Part shown: positions 33,756 through 45,116 of the stretch, one piece after another
How positions within the stretch are numbered: position 1 is the stretch's first letter
Layout: every line of letters begins with the position of its first letter
Source: Diplonema japonicum
Taxonomy: Eukaryota; Euglenozoa; Diplonemea; Diplonemida; Diplonemidae
Assembly: GCA_964019335.1 (NCBI GenBank)
Contig: OZ025662.1
Coordinates: 716,224-780,223 of the forward strand
Direction: 5' to 3'
DNA: 64,000 bases
Translations under genes and position numbers: made by a program
Notes under the pieces: model-generated
Databases searched by the model: none
What the model saw: only the letters and a program-made list of their open reading frames with translations
Told to the model about the DNA's origin: nothing

Positions 33756-33805
33756 TAGCAGTGTATTTTCTTTTTTAATGAATCGCACTCCATGCATAAT
33801 AGGTT

Positions 33806-34408
33806 ATGTTTATCGACTCCTCTGATGTCGTGTTGAAGCCAGTTGCTCGCCCTAGCTTCCTCAGCGCGGCGTTCGGTGCGGGTGTCGCGAAGAAGATGTA
33901 CCTCTGCCAAGAGGTCTCGAAGCTGTCGAGGAGCCTCCGCCCCAACAAACGCGTGTGGATCGTGATGCCCGGCGTCACACAGCTGTGCAACCCCGATGGG
34001 GTGGTCAGCAGAATGATGCAGCTCCATGACATCGAGAAGGTGTTCCTGCAGGAGATCCACCCGAAAACACGTCTCATCATCAAGCCATGCGATTCAGCGG
34101 CCGAACCTTCAATAGTCTTGGAACTGAACAATGCACAGCAGCCCATGCAGCTGCTGAAGGTGCTAAGCGCTTTGCGCAAAGCACAGACAGACCAGGAGCT
34201 CGAGTACGAGAAGTTGCCGCCCTCTGTCGACATACGAGAAGACACTGCAACGTACGGCAATCTGAACAAGGACACAATCTATGGCTACATGAACCCCGTG
34301 AAAAAAAGAGAGAAATGGGATTTTGAACCGCCTGTGAGCCCACGATTAAAAAGGGAAACGAAGGACAAGGAAATAGAAGGAGGCAAGAAAGAAGAAGAGC
34401 AACAACAG

Positions 34409-34440
<32 letters not shown>

Positions 34441-35983
34441 GGCGCCGCCGCCACCACCGCCGTTGCAGCCGTCGATGTCGCAGTCTGTGCAGCCGCACTT
34501 TTTAAGCACCAAAACAGAGCCAGCATCAAAGACAGAGCCATCTGAGTACGGACCGGCCTCGCCTGTGCCCTCTAACGTGTACGCGACGGACATGTCAAAT
34601 GACGGCACACCTGTTGGCAACTCTGCTTCCATAAGTGGGAATCAAAACCAGATGGACCTAAAGCTCAAAGTAGAAGTGGATAATAGAATAGAAGCCGAGA
34701 AGAGAGCCTGGCGCGCCGAGACTGCTGCGAATACACTCGCCGAGCAGCTGGCACGCAGCGAAGGCACGCGACTCCCGTTGCTAGTAGTAACCGACCTGAA
34801 GACAGATGGGATTGAAATAGGGACCCGTGTGTGTGAAAAATGTGAGATGCCCTCTACACCCTTCTGCGCTGTGACAGGAGCGCCCCACCCGCCTGATGAC
34901 GTCATCCTCACTACTTTTTCAACACGCCTAACGCAGCACTGCCACGGCGATGTTCAAGGCCAAGGCATCACGTACAAAGTTGACGAGTGGCGACCATTTC
35001 CAGTGAGGCTTGATAAGGAAGTCACATTCAGTATTGTGTCAGCAGATAGACTCTTGGGGAGGTCTGGTGTGCTCCTCCGCGACTTGCTCCCCGTTAACAG
35101 CGAAGTCAGCCCCGCAATTCTGTGGGATGTAGGTGTGCCTATCAAGCTGGACGGGCGCAAAGTGGGCATGTTGCGAATAAAGGCTCAAGGCATCAATGAG
35201 CCTCCTGCCTACGACGACGAAACGTGTTTGTATGAGGTGGCAGTAGATACGCTTGCCGTGCACTCGTTGCCCGGTGGACAGCCTGTCAACACCGTGAATC
35301 GAGGGGATATGGTGCTTGTGGAAGAGAATGTTTACAAAAATAACGAGCTGTGGGGAAGAGTGGGCGGGTTCTGGGTGTTAATCAAGGACAGCAGGGGCTT
35401 GACATTTATGACCAGGGTGGGGATGAACAGGGAACAGCTGGCGAATGCCTGCGTTGCGGCGGCGTTGGTAGCAGTGTACAGGGGTTATGCACACACTTCT
35501 GCAGAAATGATCACTTGCAGCGGTGGCATGCTGGAGGTACAGCGGCAGCTTGCGTATTTGGAAAAAGATCTCAGTAAAATGAAAGGGCCCCCGACGGGGC
35601 CGAGTTTTCCCTCTCCATCGTCAGTGGCATCGCCGCTGACACCATCACCATTGCGATCGCACCCACTGCTACAACATGGCCACAAGATCGACAGCTTTAC
35701 TACCTTCACGTACCCTTCACCAACTCCCTCGTTTAGAGACAAGAGCCAACTGCCTGTGTTTGCGCAGCAGCTGGACACAGCTTACAGCTCACCTCCAAAG
35801 TCACCGCTAGCCTTCCCACCTCCTCCCCCACCCCATCTGAGCGACTCGACTTCGACACAAGGCAGGATCTACGTTACTGTCTCTTCGCAAGGAGCTCCAA
35901 CGTTCAGATCGCAGAAGACGTACCCGCATACGGTATGCACATACTACACGAGTCTACCCACGCAGGACGCATTCGGTCTTTAG
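33806..35983 (+). CDS. Unknown multidomain protein: polyQ/polyP linker, C2-like and SH3-like regions
   Basis: The main exon is 33806-35932 and a probable last exon 35966-35983 adds DAFGL-stop (714 aa). The N-terminal 120 residues look like a small folded domain that may be PH-like; this is weak. A linker carries about 14 Gln and 6 Pro (34399-34460). A short helical segment follows, then a beta-rich region (34780-35200) that may be C2-like. The next region (LYEVAVDTLAVHSLPGGQP through NELWGRVGGFWVL) resembles a bacterial-type SH3 domain. The C-terminus is Ser/Pro-rich. The 33-nt intron at 35933-35965 is a multiple of three without a stop, so retention would only insert 11 residues. Confidence 0.7.
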
Positions 35984-36154
35984 CAGTGAAGCAAAGTGTA
36001 GAGCTTCATATTGTTGTATCTTTCCGTGCTATCATTGGTTTTTCCCATAGCAGTTTCTTTGTGTTTCGTTTTTTCACTGCTCTTTGCAGTGCACGAATTT
36101 GTATTTTTGTTCAATTAGCGTCGCCGTGTTCTCGCCCGCACACACACACAGGTC

Positions 36155-37246
36155 ATGCTTAGCATAATGATGGAAGGCGAAGAGGGTGAGAAGGACAACG
36201 CCTCTTTTCTCAAGCGCATGGAGATGCCCGTGTCGATTGCGTGCTACACGACGTGTTCTGTTTCGATGATCTTGCTGAATAAACTTATAATAGATAGTAA
36301 AGGCTTCCATTTCCCATTTGTGCTGGTGTTTTTCCAGAATCTGTCTGCTGTGGTAGTGGTTATCTCCCTGAAGTTGTTAGGTGTCATCGACTACCCCGGA
36401 CTGAAGGAAAAACTCATAAAAAGGTGGCTGCCCCTTGTGGTGCTGTTTGTCGGTATGCTGATGACGTCGCTGATGGCGCTGAAGACAATGAGCGTCCCCG
36501 TCCAGACGTTGATAAAGAGTTTGGCTATATTCGTGACAGCAGCGGGCGACAGCTTCTTGTTTGGAAGGGTTTTCAACAAATTGATGGTGTTTTCCTTTGT
36601 CTTGCTAATCATGGGGTCGCTTCTTGGCGCTACGACGGACAGATGGGTCACCATGGAAGGTCTTGTTTGGAGCTTCTCGAACGTAGCATGCACTAGTGGT
36701 TACCAGCTGTACATGAAAGGTGTGCTGAACGACTTGAAAGACACAATGGGGAAGTGGGGGCCTGTTTACTACAACAACTTGCTATCGTTGCCTCCGCTGT
36801 TGCTGCCTGTCATGTACGACTTCAACGGGTGGTTTGCGAAGCTCAAGACACTCGACGACTCGACGTCTATCACGTACATCACGCTGATGATCCTCATTTC
36901 GGCAGTGATGACCATGTCGTCATTCTGGTGCATGCGGGTCACAAACCCCACCACCTACGGCGTGATCGGTGGGATGAACAAAATCCCCCTTACGCTGCTA
37001 GGCATCTGGATCTTCGAGCAGTATCCCACCACCACCGGCGCTATTGGCATCGTGTCCGCCATCGCTGGCGGGCTCGTCTACACTCATGCTGTGCAGCTCA
37101 ACAGCGAGCCCGCAAATCTGCACTCCATATCCCTCAGTCCTCCGTCCGTGATCCGCAGCAGCACTTCTATCCGAAACACATCAAAGAAATTGATGATGAA
37201 CTTCTCCCTCACCGACAAAGACGCCCCTGCCAAAGCCTCTGTTTAG
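36155..37246 (+). CDS. Nucleotide-sugar transporter, GDP-mannose type (LPG2/Vrg4-like)
   Basis: A Golgi membrane transporter of 363 aa in one exon, with about ten hydrophobic helices. PVYYNNLLSLP (about 36755-36790) corresponds to the FYNN motif of GDP-mannose transporters. GGMNKIPLTLLG (about 36967-37005) corresponds to the GALNK nucleotide-binding motif, with the conserved Asn-Lys kept. The Met in place of Ala-Leu means GDP-mannose specificity is probable but not certain. The ATG follows a (CA)n-CAG acceptor at 36150-36151. Such transporters supply mannose for surface glycoconjugates. Confidence 0.88.
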   Translation: MLSIMMEGEEGEKDNASFLKRMEMPVSIACYTTCSVSMILLNKLIIDSKGFHFPFVLVFFQNLSAVVVVISLKLLGVIDYPGLKEKLIKRWLPLVVLFVGMLMTSLMALKTMSVPVQTLIKSLAIFVTAAGDSFLFGRVFNKLMVFSFVLLIMGSLLGATTDRWVTMEGLVWSFSNVACTSGYQLYMKGVLNDLKDTMGKWGPVYYNNLLSLPPLLLPVMYDFNGWFAKLKTLDDSTSITYITLMILISAVMTMSSFWCMRVTNPTTYGVIGGMNKIPLTLLGIWIFEQYPTTTGAIGIVSAIAGGLVYTHAVQLNSEPANLHSISLSPPSVIRSSTSIRNTSKKLMMNFSLTDKDAPAKASV

Positions 37247-37577
37247 ATCCCGCTTGCTCCTGCATCATCCCTAACCGTTTTTGTTTTTTTGAAAGGAAAT
37301 GAAAGGAAAAAAAAAAAAAAGAATTTTAGTGTTCCAGCTCCGAGACCCCTTTCCTTTTTCCGGGTCTCGAGCGGCAATCCCCTTCGGGGCATCATAGATA
37401 CGTATCCACAGCACGTGTTTATGTTTAGAGGTCAAAAGAAAGGAAGGTAGTTCAAAAGAAAGACTTCTTTAACTAGCTATATACCAACTGTGTAGTCCTG
37501 CGTGTTGTTAAATCAGTATTTTCTTTCCCATCTGTTTGGTGTCAGTTGCCCCTTTTTGTACACATTACAGATACAAG
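37247..37577. other. intergenic with two strong hairpins
   Basis: Two perfect stem-loops lie side by side: CGAGACCC (37341-37348) with GGGTCTCG (37362-37369), and CCCC-TTC-GGGG (37379-37389). They follow an A-run about 60 nt after the transporter stop, so they may lie in its 3' UTR or mark its processing site. Confidence 0.55.
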
Positions 37578-39788
37578 ATGCCAACCGTACGCCAGGGGGG
37601 CGACCTGCCCGTGTGCTCAGGGAGGGGGATTAACAAAGCGCCACCGTTATACATATGGGTGGTGTGTTCTGAGATGCCTGAGGCAGCAGGCAGGTTTGTT
37701 CTACAGCAGGAAACAAGGAACAGCATGCCTACATGGAAGGGGGGGATCAGGTATCTGTACTGCAACAACGGCGGTGGCTGGATGCTTGCAAGCGACTACG
37801 AACACATGGACACAAATAGAGGGTGGCTCTCCAGCGCCTACCCGCACAGCAACATGTACCCGGACGAGCACGTTGCATGGGAAGCAGCAGACGGTCAGGG
37901 GGGCTGGCACCCTCTTGACTCGGTGAAAATAACTTCAATGCCGCCTCAGGCACCCACAGCTGTCGCTATCAACTCTTCTATCCACCCTGAAGTTACGGGT
38001 GTGTATTACTTGCTCCCGGAGGTCTACCACAACGGTTTCGTTGTATGGGGCTGTAACGAAAAGAGATTGTACTCAGGGGAAGGTGGCTGGTGGCTTGTGG
38101 ACCCCGACAAAATGCACGTGGAGCTAGATAGAGGCCTCCTTGCCTCTGCCACGAAGCACGGCGGCCTGATGCCTACCGAGATGAAGGACTGGGAGGCTGC
38201 TGACGGAACAGGCGGCTGGACACATGACGACCATTGCCGCGTTGTGCAGACGGTATCGACACCCACCCCTCCGTCATCTGTCGATACCCCTGGGTCCATG
38301 TCCCACGTAAGCTCGGTGTTAGTACCCATTAGCATGCAGCACACACCTACGCCAGGGTCCCACTTCACAGAAAGCATCGCTGAGATAGAGGCGAAGGCGC
38401 TCTCAGAGAAAACTGCATCGTTGGCAGAAGAGGTAGGCATGCTGAGGTACATGATGCAGACTAAGGAAATGCGCATTGTATCGTTACAGGAGGATTTGCA
38501 TGAAGCAGGGAGCTCATTCGAGGAGAAAGAGCAGAGACTACTCGAGGAGGTGAAGGTAGTGAGGGATCAGCTGTCCGATACCAAGGCACACAAGGATTTG
38601 CTCCAGACACAAGTCGACAATTCCGAGCTCCAGCAAGGCCGACTCCGATGCGAGATTCTTGACTTCAAGACAAAGGTGAAGGGTTTGGAAGAGTCCAACA
38701 AGAAGTACGAAGCGGCATTGCAGCAGGCTTCGGAGAAGCTCACGGAACAGACGGACGAAGCAGAGGCAAAGGTTTCATCTTTGCAGGAAGCATTGCAACA
38801 AGTGACCAGCGAACAGCAACAGACCTCTGCTGAAGTGAAAGACCTGTCTGGCACTGTCAGCGAGCTGAATGCTAACCTCGCAATTAAACAACAGAATGTT
38901 GACGAACAAAGCGAACTTATCAAGGCATTAAAAAAGCAGGTGGATGAGCAGGCACAGGAGCTACTGGCTGCCAAGGAAGAGATCGCAGCCACAAAAGATG
39001 CAGCAAAGAAGGACATTGAAACAGCCAAGGAGGCATTCAAGGAAGGCACGGAAGCTGCGAAGGAGGTTGCAAGAAACGAAATCGAGGCTGCGAAGGAAGC
39101 TGCGCAGGAACAGGTACACGTTGCAGAACAGAAGGCTGAGACAGCTACTGCGCAAGAACAGACAATGGCGTCGACCGTTGCAGAGCTGGAGGAAGAGTGC
39201 AACAGCATGAAAGGGGTGATCACTGCTAAGACGGTCGAGTGCACTGCCCTGGAACATAGGGTGTCAGAAACGGAGAGGGACCTTCGGGATTCACACAGCC
39301 TGGTGTGTGCTTTGAAATATGAAACGAGGGCAAGCTATAAACTGGTGCATAAGCAGCGGGGGGCCCTGGCCACCTTCAGAAGGAAAACCGCTGACTTGGT
39401 CTCGAAGAACAGCGCACTGCACGGCAATCTGGAGTCGATGACAAGCAAGCACTGCGCACTGGATGAGCTATCAGCAGAGTTAGAAGCGTGCTTGACGACG
39501 TTGAAGGGTGAAAAGCAGGAGCTCACCAACGAGAACCAGCTGCTTGCCAACGACAATGAAGGGCTCAAAGAGAGGATTAGGCAAATGGGCGATTTGTCAG
39601 AAAGAGAACAGGAGAATCACAAGCAGCACCTCGATGCAGCGAGGCGCGCCGCTGAAGCCACTGTCCAAGCAGCAGCCGACTCCCTTCTATGCCTCATCGG
39701 TGAAGCACCACGTGGAGACTCCATGTCGCCAGTTAGAAACCCTGTGTTGCAGAGGGCCAAGGACTCACTAGCAGGCTGGGCCCCTTAG
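37578..39788 (+). CDS. Coiled-coil protein with duplicated Gly/Trp-rich N-terminal module
   Basis: A 736-aa single exon. ATG 37578 was chosen over earlier in-frame codons because an AG at 37569-37570 just upstream is a good trans-splice acceptor. The first 240 residues hold two related modules. Both end in a shared WEAADGxGGW motif (near 37876 and 38188), and each contains a GGGW/GGWW core and a GWL/GLL-S-A run. From about residue 270 to 720 the protein is a nearly continuous heptad-rich coiled coil full of Glu, Lys, Ala and Gln. Likely a cytoskeletal or flagellar structural protein; this is inference from composition. Confidence 0.78.
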   Translation: MPTVRQGGDLPVCSGRGINKAPPLYIWVVCSEMPEAAGRFVLQQETRNSMPTWKGGIRYLYCNNGGGWMLASDYEHMDTNRGWLSSAYPHSNMYPDEHVAWEAADGQGGWHPLDSVKITSMPPQAPTAVAINSSIHPEVTGVYYLLPEVYHNGFVVWGCNEKRLYSGEGGWWLVDPDKMHVELDRGLLASATKHGGLMPTEMKDWEAADGTGGWTHDDHCRVVQTVSTPTPPSSVDTPGSMSHVSSVLVPISMQHTPTPGSHFTESIAEIEAKALSEKTASLAEEVGMLRYMMQTKEMRIVSLQEDLHEAGSSFEEKEQRLLEEVKVVRDQLSDTKAHKDLLQTQVDNSELQQGRLRCEILDFKTKVKGLEESNKKYEAALQQASEKLTEQTDEAEAKVSSLQEALQQVTSEQQQTSAEVKDLSGTVSELNANLAIKQQNVDEQSELIKALKKQVDEQAQELLAAKEEIAATKDAAKKDIETAKEAFKEGTEAAKEVARNEIEAAKEAAQEQVHVAEQKAETATAQEQTMASTVAELEEECNSMKGVITAKTVECTALEHRVSETERDLRDSHSLVCALKYETRASYKLVHKQRGALATFRRKTADLVSKNSALHGNLESMTSKHCALDELSAELEACLTTLKGEKQELTNENQLLANDNEGLKERIRQMGDLSEREQENHKQHLDAARRAAEATVQAAADSLLCLIGEAPRGDSMSPVRNPVLQRAKDSLAGWAP

Positions 39789-39893
39789 TATCGCTGTACT
39801 TTAGATATAATGATAGATTGTTTGTTTATGTTACAGAATGATTTTTGTCATGTATTTTATCCCTTTTCTATCTCTTATACAGAATGACTATAC

Positions 39894-41660
39894 ATGACGA
39901 AGTACATAGAAGCAGCGGCAGCATGTGACTTCAACATTGTAAAGAGCAGCCCTGTAGAGGTGAATGTTCACAAGTATGTTTCCTGCACTATTCCCGACAT
40001 TTTAACAGTATTAGCGAAGCGGTGGCCAAAAGAGATATGAAGAAGAGTATGCAGGACAATGGCACGCGGATGTCACGGAGCTCATTCTGCAGTACAACAT
40101 TTCCTACTATTACCCCCGAGCCAGTCACAGAAACAAGTACCAGCGAGCAGCTGATGAAGCTGAAGGACGACATGGCGGAGGCTATGCAGGTAATGAAAGA
40201 TATCGCTAGCAACGATCTTTTAATGGCGTTGCTGTCGTTCCCCTCGCGGCAAAGGGTGCACAAGCTGACAGCCTCCGTACACCCTACACCCGAAGATGAT
40301 ATGCTGGCACTCCGAGAAAACTCTGTCCCTTCACAGCGCACCATTCTGCACTGTGGTGAACGGAGGTTCACTTTCTGCACAGATCTGCCGAACAAGGGAG
40401 CGCTGCAATGGCAGAATATGAAACAGAGACTCGCAGAAGTGAAACTGCAGACCTTGCTACAGACATTCTCAAGTGAATCAGAACACCCGGCCTACAAGGT
40501 TGTGCTGACAGGTGGCCCTTGTGCCGGTAAGAGCTCCGGTATGGTAAAGCTGCGCGGCTTGTTGGAGCAGAATGACTTCAACGTGTTTTGTGTGCCGGAG
40601 GCTGCCACGATACTGATTGATGGTGGCGGTGTAGCATGCTTTACGGCTGATAACGATGACGCTCTGTTTAGGTTCCAGTTAGCATTGTTGGAAACGCAAC
40701 TTGCACTCGAAGACGCATTCCAAGCATTGGCAAAGGTGTGCAACAAGAAAGCTGTCCTCCTGTGCGACAGAGGCAGCATGGACGGGAGAGCTTTTTGCAC
40801 TGAAGCAATTTGGAACAGGATCCTCAAGGAAGGTGAGTGGTCCACATCTGAGCTTAGGGACAGCAGGTACGACCTCGTGCTCCACTTGGTCACTGCAGCT
40901 CAGGGAGCTGAGGAATTCTATGCATGTGACAACAACACGGCAAGGACAGAGTCGCCGGAACAGGCGAGGGAGCAAGACGCAAAACTGCTGGCGATGTGGA
41001 CAGGGTTCCCTATGCTGCGTGTTATTGATAACTCCACCTCGTTCAATGATAAGTTGAAGAGGTGTGTGCAACCCATTCTAGATCTCGTGGGGATTGGGAA
41101 TAAGTCGGGCGCTCACAGAAGGTATAGCATTGCTGATCCGCCGAGTGCTGCAAGCATACCCCTCCCGACCACACAGAGCGAGTCCACAATTCACGTGTTG
41201 AGCGGGTCGAAGCCCAACAACACCATAAGCATCGTGCACAGACGGGACGGCAAGGCGTCTACTTATACGTATCGAACCGTGAGGAAGAAAAAGGATGAGA
41301 TCTTCAAGGTGGAAAGACCATTGTCCCACAAGGCCTACCAGTCGCTGTTGGACCAGGTGGACCACAAGGTGCCGTGTGTTAAGAAGAACAACATCACATT
41401 CATCTACGAGTGCCAGTACTTTGAGTTAGGTGTCGTCACCGAGCCGGCATACCGGTCTGGCCAAGCCTTCCTCTCTGTGGAGACAACACGTGACCACAGA
41501 GGCAGGGAAAAAAGCGTCATCATGCCCCCCTTCCTCGAGGTTTGCGGGCTGGAGGATGTTACTCTGAAGTCGGTATGTCTTGTGAACAATTAACCCGCGA
41601 CAGGAGGGACCAGAGCTCTTTAAGGTCTTGGATGACCTGCTTGGTACAAATGAAAAGTAA
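39894..41660 (+). CDS. TTD14-like P-loop NTPase with CYTH-like C-terminal domain
   Basis: Exons 39894-39973, 40009-41572 and 41604-41660 join to 566 aa across 35- and 31-nt introns. A Walker A motif, GGPCAGKSS (about residue 192), begins an AAA/NadR-like kinase domain. VFCVPEAATILIDGG follows, and a Walker-B-like VLLCDRGSMDGRAF lies about 240 nt later. The C-terminal 170 residues (from SESTIHVLSGSKPNNT) have the alternating basic strands of a CYTH/triphosphate-tunnel fold. This pairing is known from the animal TTD14 (TRPL translocation) family. The first exon encodes MTKYIEAAAACDFN and is found only through the intron. Confidence 0.8.
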
Positions 41661-41747
41661 TATGTTTGTACAATAGATTCGTACATACCATCCCCACTTC
41701 TGTGGGGGAGTAGTTATATCAATTATTCTTCCCTTAGCAAATACTTC

Positions 41748-43491
41748 ATGAACCCCATTCTTATCCAGGAGGGTCGAGGCCCGAGAAACATGGGAAACCC
41801 ATCAAGTAAGGTCACAAGGCATGAGAACCCTGAGGGCGTGCTACAGTTTCCTCCAGATGACTCTAGAAGCGGGATAAGCAAGGAGTGGGTGGCGCGGGAA
41901 CTGGCGCGCGGTGGGCATCCTGTGAAATTGACGGATGTCAAAGTGGAGCAGCTGAGCTCAGCGAACATAGATGGTGAAATGAGGAAGGATGGTGGTGGGA
42001 TCAGCGGCAGCAGGATTGTCAGGCTGCGGCTGCAGTACGAGGAGGGGAGCCCCAAACTACCTGATGATGCAGATACAATAGTGATGAAATGGACCAATTT
42101 CCGCAAGATCCCCCTCATGCCCATTAATCTCCGTGTTGCTCAGGTTGTCATCTTTAAGGTCAACCAAGCTGACTTGTTTAGAACAGAGCATTTCTTTCTT
42201 ACTCATGTAAAAGAGGTACACAGCTGGGGTGTCAAGACACCCACTACCTTCTCCACGGCAATTCAAGATGCATCGGAACCAGGTAGTTGTTGCAGGCTAG
42301 CATTTGACACAAGGTACACACATCACACAATCACATGCACCATACTACAGATCAAAGCTGATCACGTCGTGCATTATGCAGGACATCGGCAAGTACAAAA
42401 CACCCGCGTCTCCTTTCGACGAGGTTTCTCGAGAGAAGACGATCGGTGCTCTTCGCAACATTGCAAAGCTGCACAGAGCCACTTGGGGGAAGCAGTCGAA
42501 GTACACGGTATGGCGACGTCAAATAGAATGATTTCCAGAGTGACTTGCACAATATTTACGGACGAAACGGTTTCGCAACAAGCCACGTTGGCCTGTATGG
42601 TCTAAAGGGGAGCGGCGTGTATAAGAAGAAGCCGTCATTCAATAAGTCAGATGGTCCATCTGGGTTGCATAATATTTGGGGTGTTGGCAACAAGAGCCCT
42701 GGTGATGACAAGGGCTTGAATGCTATCAAAAGAGCGACCGAAAAGGTAGAACTCTTGAACGCTTTCAAAGATGTGCAGGCGCACTGGGGCCGAGTGCTGC
42801 CCAAGCTGGGGAATGTCGAGCCTCAATGCATGGTGCACGGGGACTTTCATCATTGGAACAACATGTATGGGGATGATGACAGTGACGTAATGGTGATCGA
42901 CTGGCAGTACTTCGGTGCAGGGCGTGTGGTGTACGAACTCATTTACTTTATGAATTGCGGTATCACACCCACTACGCTGGCCGATGATGAGAACTTGCTG
43001 AGGAACTACTATGATGCTCTTATGTCGCCTGACCTGCCTGGCGCACAACCCAATATCACCTTCGAGGAACTTTTATCTGACTTCAGGTGTGCCATTATCG
43101 ACGCTGCCGTCACCATGTGCATCTCGATGGGTACCCGCACCATGGGCGTCAGCTACACTCCGAAGGACTATAAGGGAATGGCGTCCGATCCTAAGCAGCG
43201 TGATTTCGTATGTCCCACCGCTTCCTAAAAGAAACTACAATCAATTCAAGGTCGTCGGCGGCATGCTGCTTGCTGAAAGGCTCTTTGCTCGATTTACGTG
43301 CGTTCACAAACATGTAGGATCCTTTGGAAGGGTATGCACCCCCTTTAAAAATTCGGTCTTTTTCGGATGATTTAATATTTAGTTCGTCAAGACCAATTAA
43401 CTTTCTCTTTGAGGCACTCGACCGCTCACCACTCGTGCAGAAGAACGCGGTAGTTTCACGGGGCTACCTTCCCATTGGCAACGATCCTTAA
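41748..43491 (+). CDS. APH/CHK-like (choline/ecdysteroid-type) kinase
   Basis: Five exons (41748-42313, 42351-42507, 42539-43207, 43251-43331, 43414-43491) join in frame to 516 aa. The catalytic loop is MVHGDFHHWNNM (about 42828) and the metal-binding motif is VIDWQYFGAG (about 42894), in the order seen in aminoglycoside phosphotransferase and CHK-kinase families. VMKWTNF near 42081 could supply the ATP-binding Lys. The last exon encodes ALDRSPLVQKN; the final 82-nt intron is the least certain. The substrate is unknown. A second in-frame ATG at 41790 would give an N-myristoylatable MGNPSSK start. Confidence 0.82.
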
Positions 43492-43740
43492 TATACACCA
43501 CAGGCACTGAAAGATGAGGCCATGGTTCATGCAAGGCAAGAAAGCCCGCTGCTGCCACAGCAGACGTACGGTGCATGCGGTTCGCAGTCTGCTGACCAGT
43601 CGGCAGAGTTGCCCTAACTATCTAGAAAATCGCCAGTATTTCTTAGACTTAGCAAGGCATGATACCGCATTTAGGCGTGTGGATGGTTCTTTTTTTTCTC
43701 GTTGTTATTATTATCTGAAGGTCCTCACGATAAACAGGAA

Positions 43741-44841
43741 ATGGGGAAAAAAGTCGCGAAAGCCCACAAAGGCAATGAACCGGTGCAAGGGCGAGGCTCA
43801 CGTGTCATGTACGGCATGGTGGTGCTGGCGAGTATAGGCGTGGCAGGGTTGGGCATGTACCTATCAAAGGAGAGTGTTATAACAAGAAACGAAATCAACG
43901 AGCACCCTTCTTCTGCGAAGAACGACGCGCCTGTGAATGAGGTCGTTGTGAGCGGTTATGTGCCGGAGTATAGACTGCACCACGTGAAGGAACATGTCGC
44001 CAGTTTTGGGAAGGTATTAGATGAGGTAATCCTGTTTAGTGTGCACCCTGGTGTAGACGGTAGTGTGAAGAGCGACCCGGGCATGCCCATTGCCGACTTG
44101 TCCTTTGCTAAGGTCGCTAAGCAGCACGGCATCAGCTCTGTGCTGCTCTCCGTAGGTGGCGGTGGCAGGTCCTCATACTTCCCAAATGTTGTAAAGAAGA
44201 AAGACAGGCGAGAGCGGCTCGTCAAGAGCCTCCTGAAATTATGTGAAGAGTACGAACTGGGTGGAATCGACATAGACTGGGAGGTTCCCTCGTCACCGGA
44301 GGAGAAAAAAGGTCTAGTTACACTGTTAAAGGAGCTTAAGGAAGCTCTCAACCTAGCGGGCCTAAGGTTGACTGTTGCGTTGCATTACTGGGACCAGCTG
44401 GGGAAGGACATCCACCAACACGTCGACAGGATCAATTTCATGGTATGCACAAAGTAAGGTAGACATTTGTACCAACAGACGTACGACTTCCAAGGTACCC
44501 CTGACGGGCACCACTCCTTCATAGGCACGGAGAAGACCATTAAAGCCATGATCAGCAGCGGTGTTCCTGCTTCCAAAATCGCAATGGGAGTACCTGTCTA
44601 TGGGAGATCTGCTTCTGATGTAAAGACGTACTCTGAGATCCGTGCTAGCAGTCCCTCGTTGAAAGATGAAAAAAACAAGTTCAAAGGCTTCAGCTTCAAC
44701 GGCCGGGCTTTGTGCAGAAAGAAAGCCAAGCTAGCCAAGGATCTGGGCTTAGGTGGTGTGTTTGTGTGGGAAGTTGGTCAGGACACCACCGACAAAGAGA
44801 CCTCCCTGCTGGGCGCCTTACACGACGGGCTTCGATCGTAG
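43741..44841 (+). CDS. Membrane-anchored glycoside hydrolase family 18 (chitinase-like) protein
   Basis: Exons 43741-44442 and 44479-44841 join to 354 aa. A basic N-terminus and one helix (MYGMVVLASIGVAGLGMYL) suggest a type II membrane anchor. The barrel contains VLLSVGGGG (strand 3) and GGIDIDWEVP (strand 4). The latter is the DxxDxDxE-type catalytic motif with its acid Glu present, so activity is plausible. Later blocks are the YDFQGTPDGHHS loop, IAMGVPVYGR and GGVFVWEVGQD, all in family order. It could act on chitin or on N-acetylglucosamine-containing glycans. The 36-nt intron begins GTATG. Confidence 0.9.
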
Positions 44842-45116
44842 TTAGTTTTCTGGGTTGTATGGTTATTTTGTTTGAATGCGCCACATACGTCTGTTGCCTT
44901 TTAGATTAACCTACTTTTGTCACTTTCTTGGGGAATTTCCTGCCAAAGACACAAAAGCCACCCTGAAGTGCCCTCATCTGCTTTTTAGCAGTTGGATATG
45001 ATTAGTTTGCTTTTGTATCTATCCTAAGGTTGTATGTTGCTTTTTTATCAAGCATTCAAAACAAGTGAAGAGTACCGGCCTTAAGGAGTTAAGAATAACT
45101 CACCAAAGGAAGCAAG

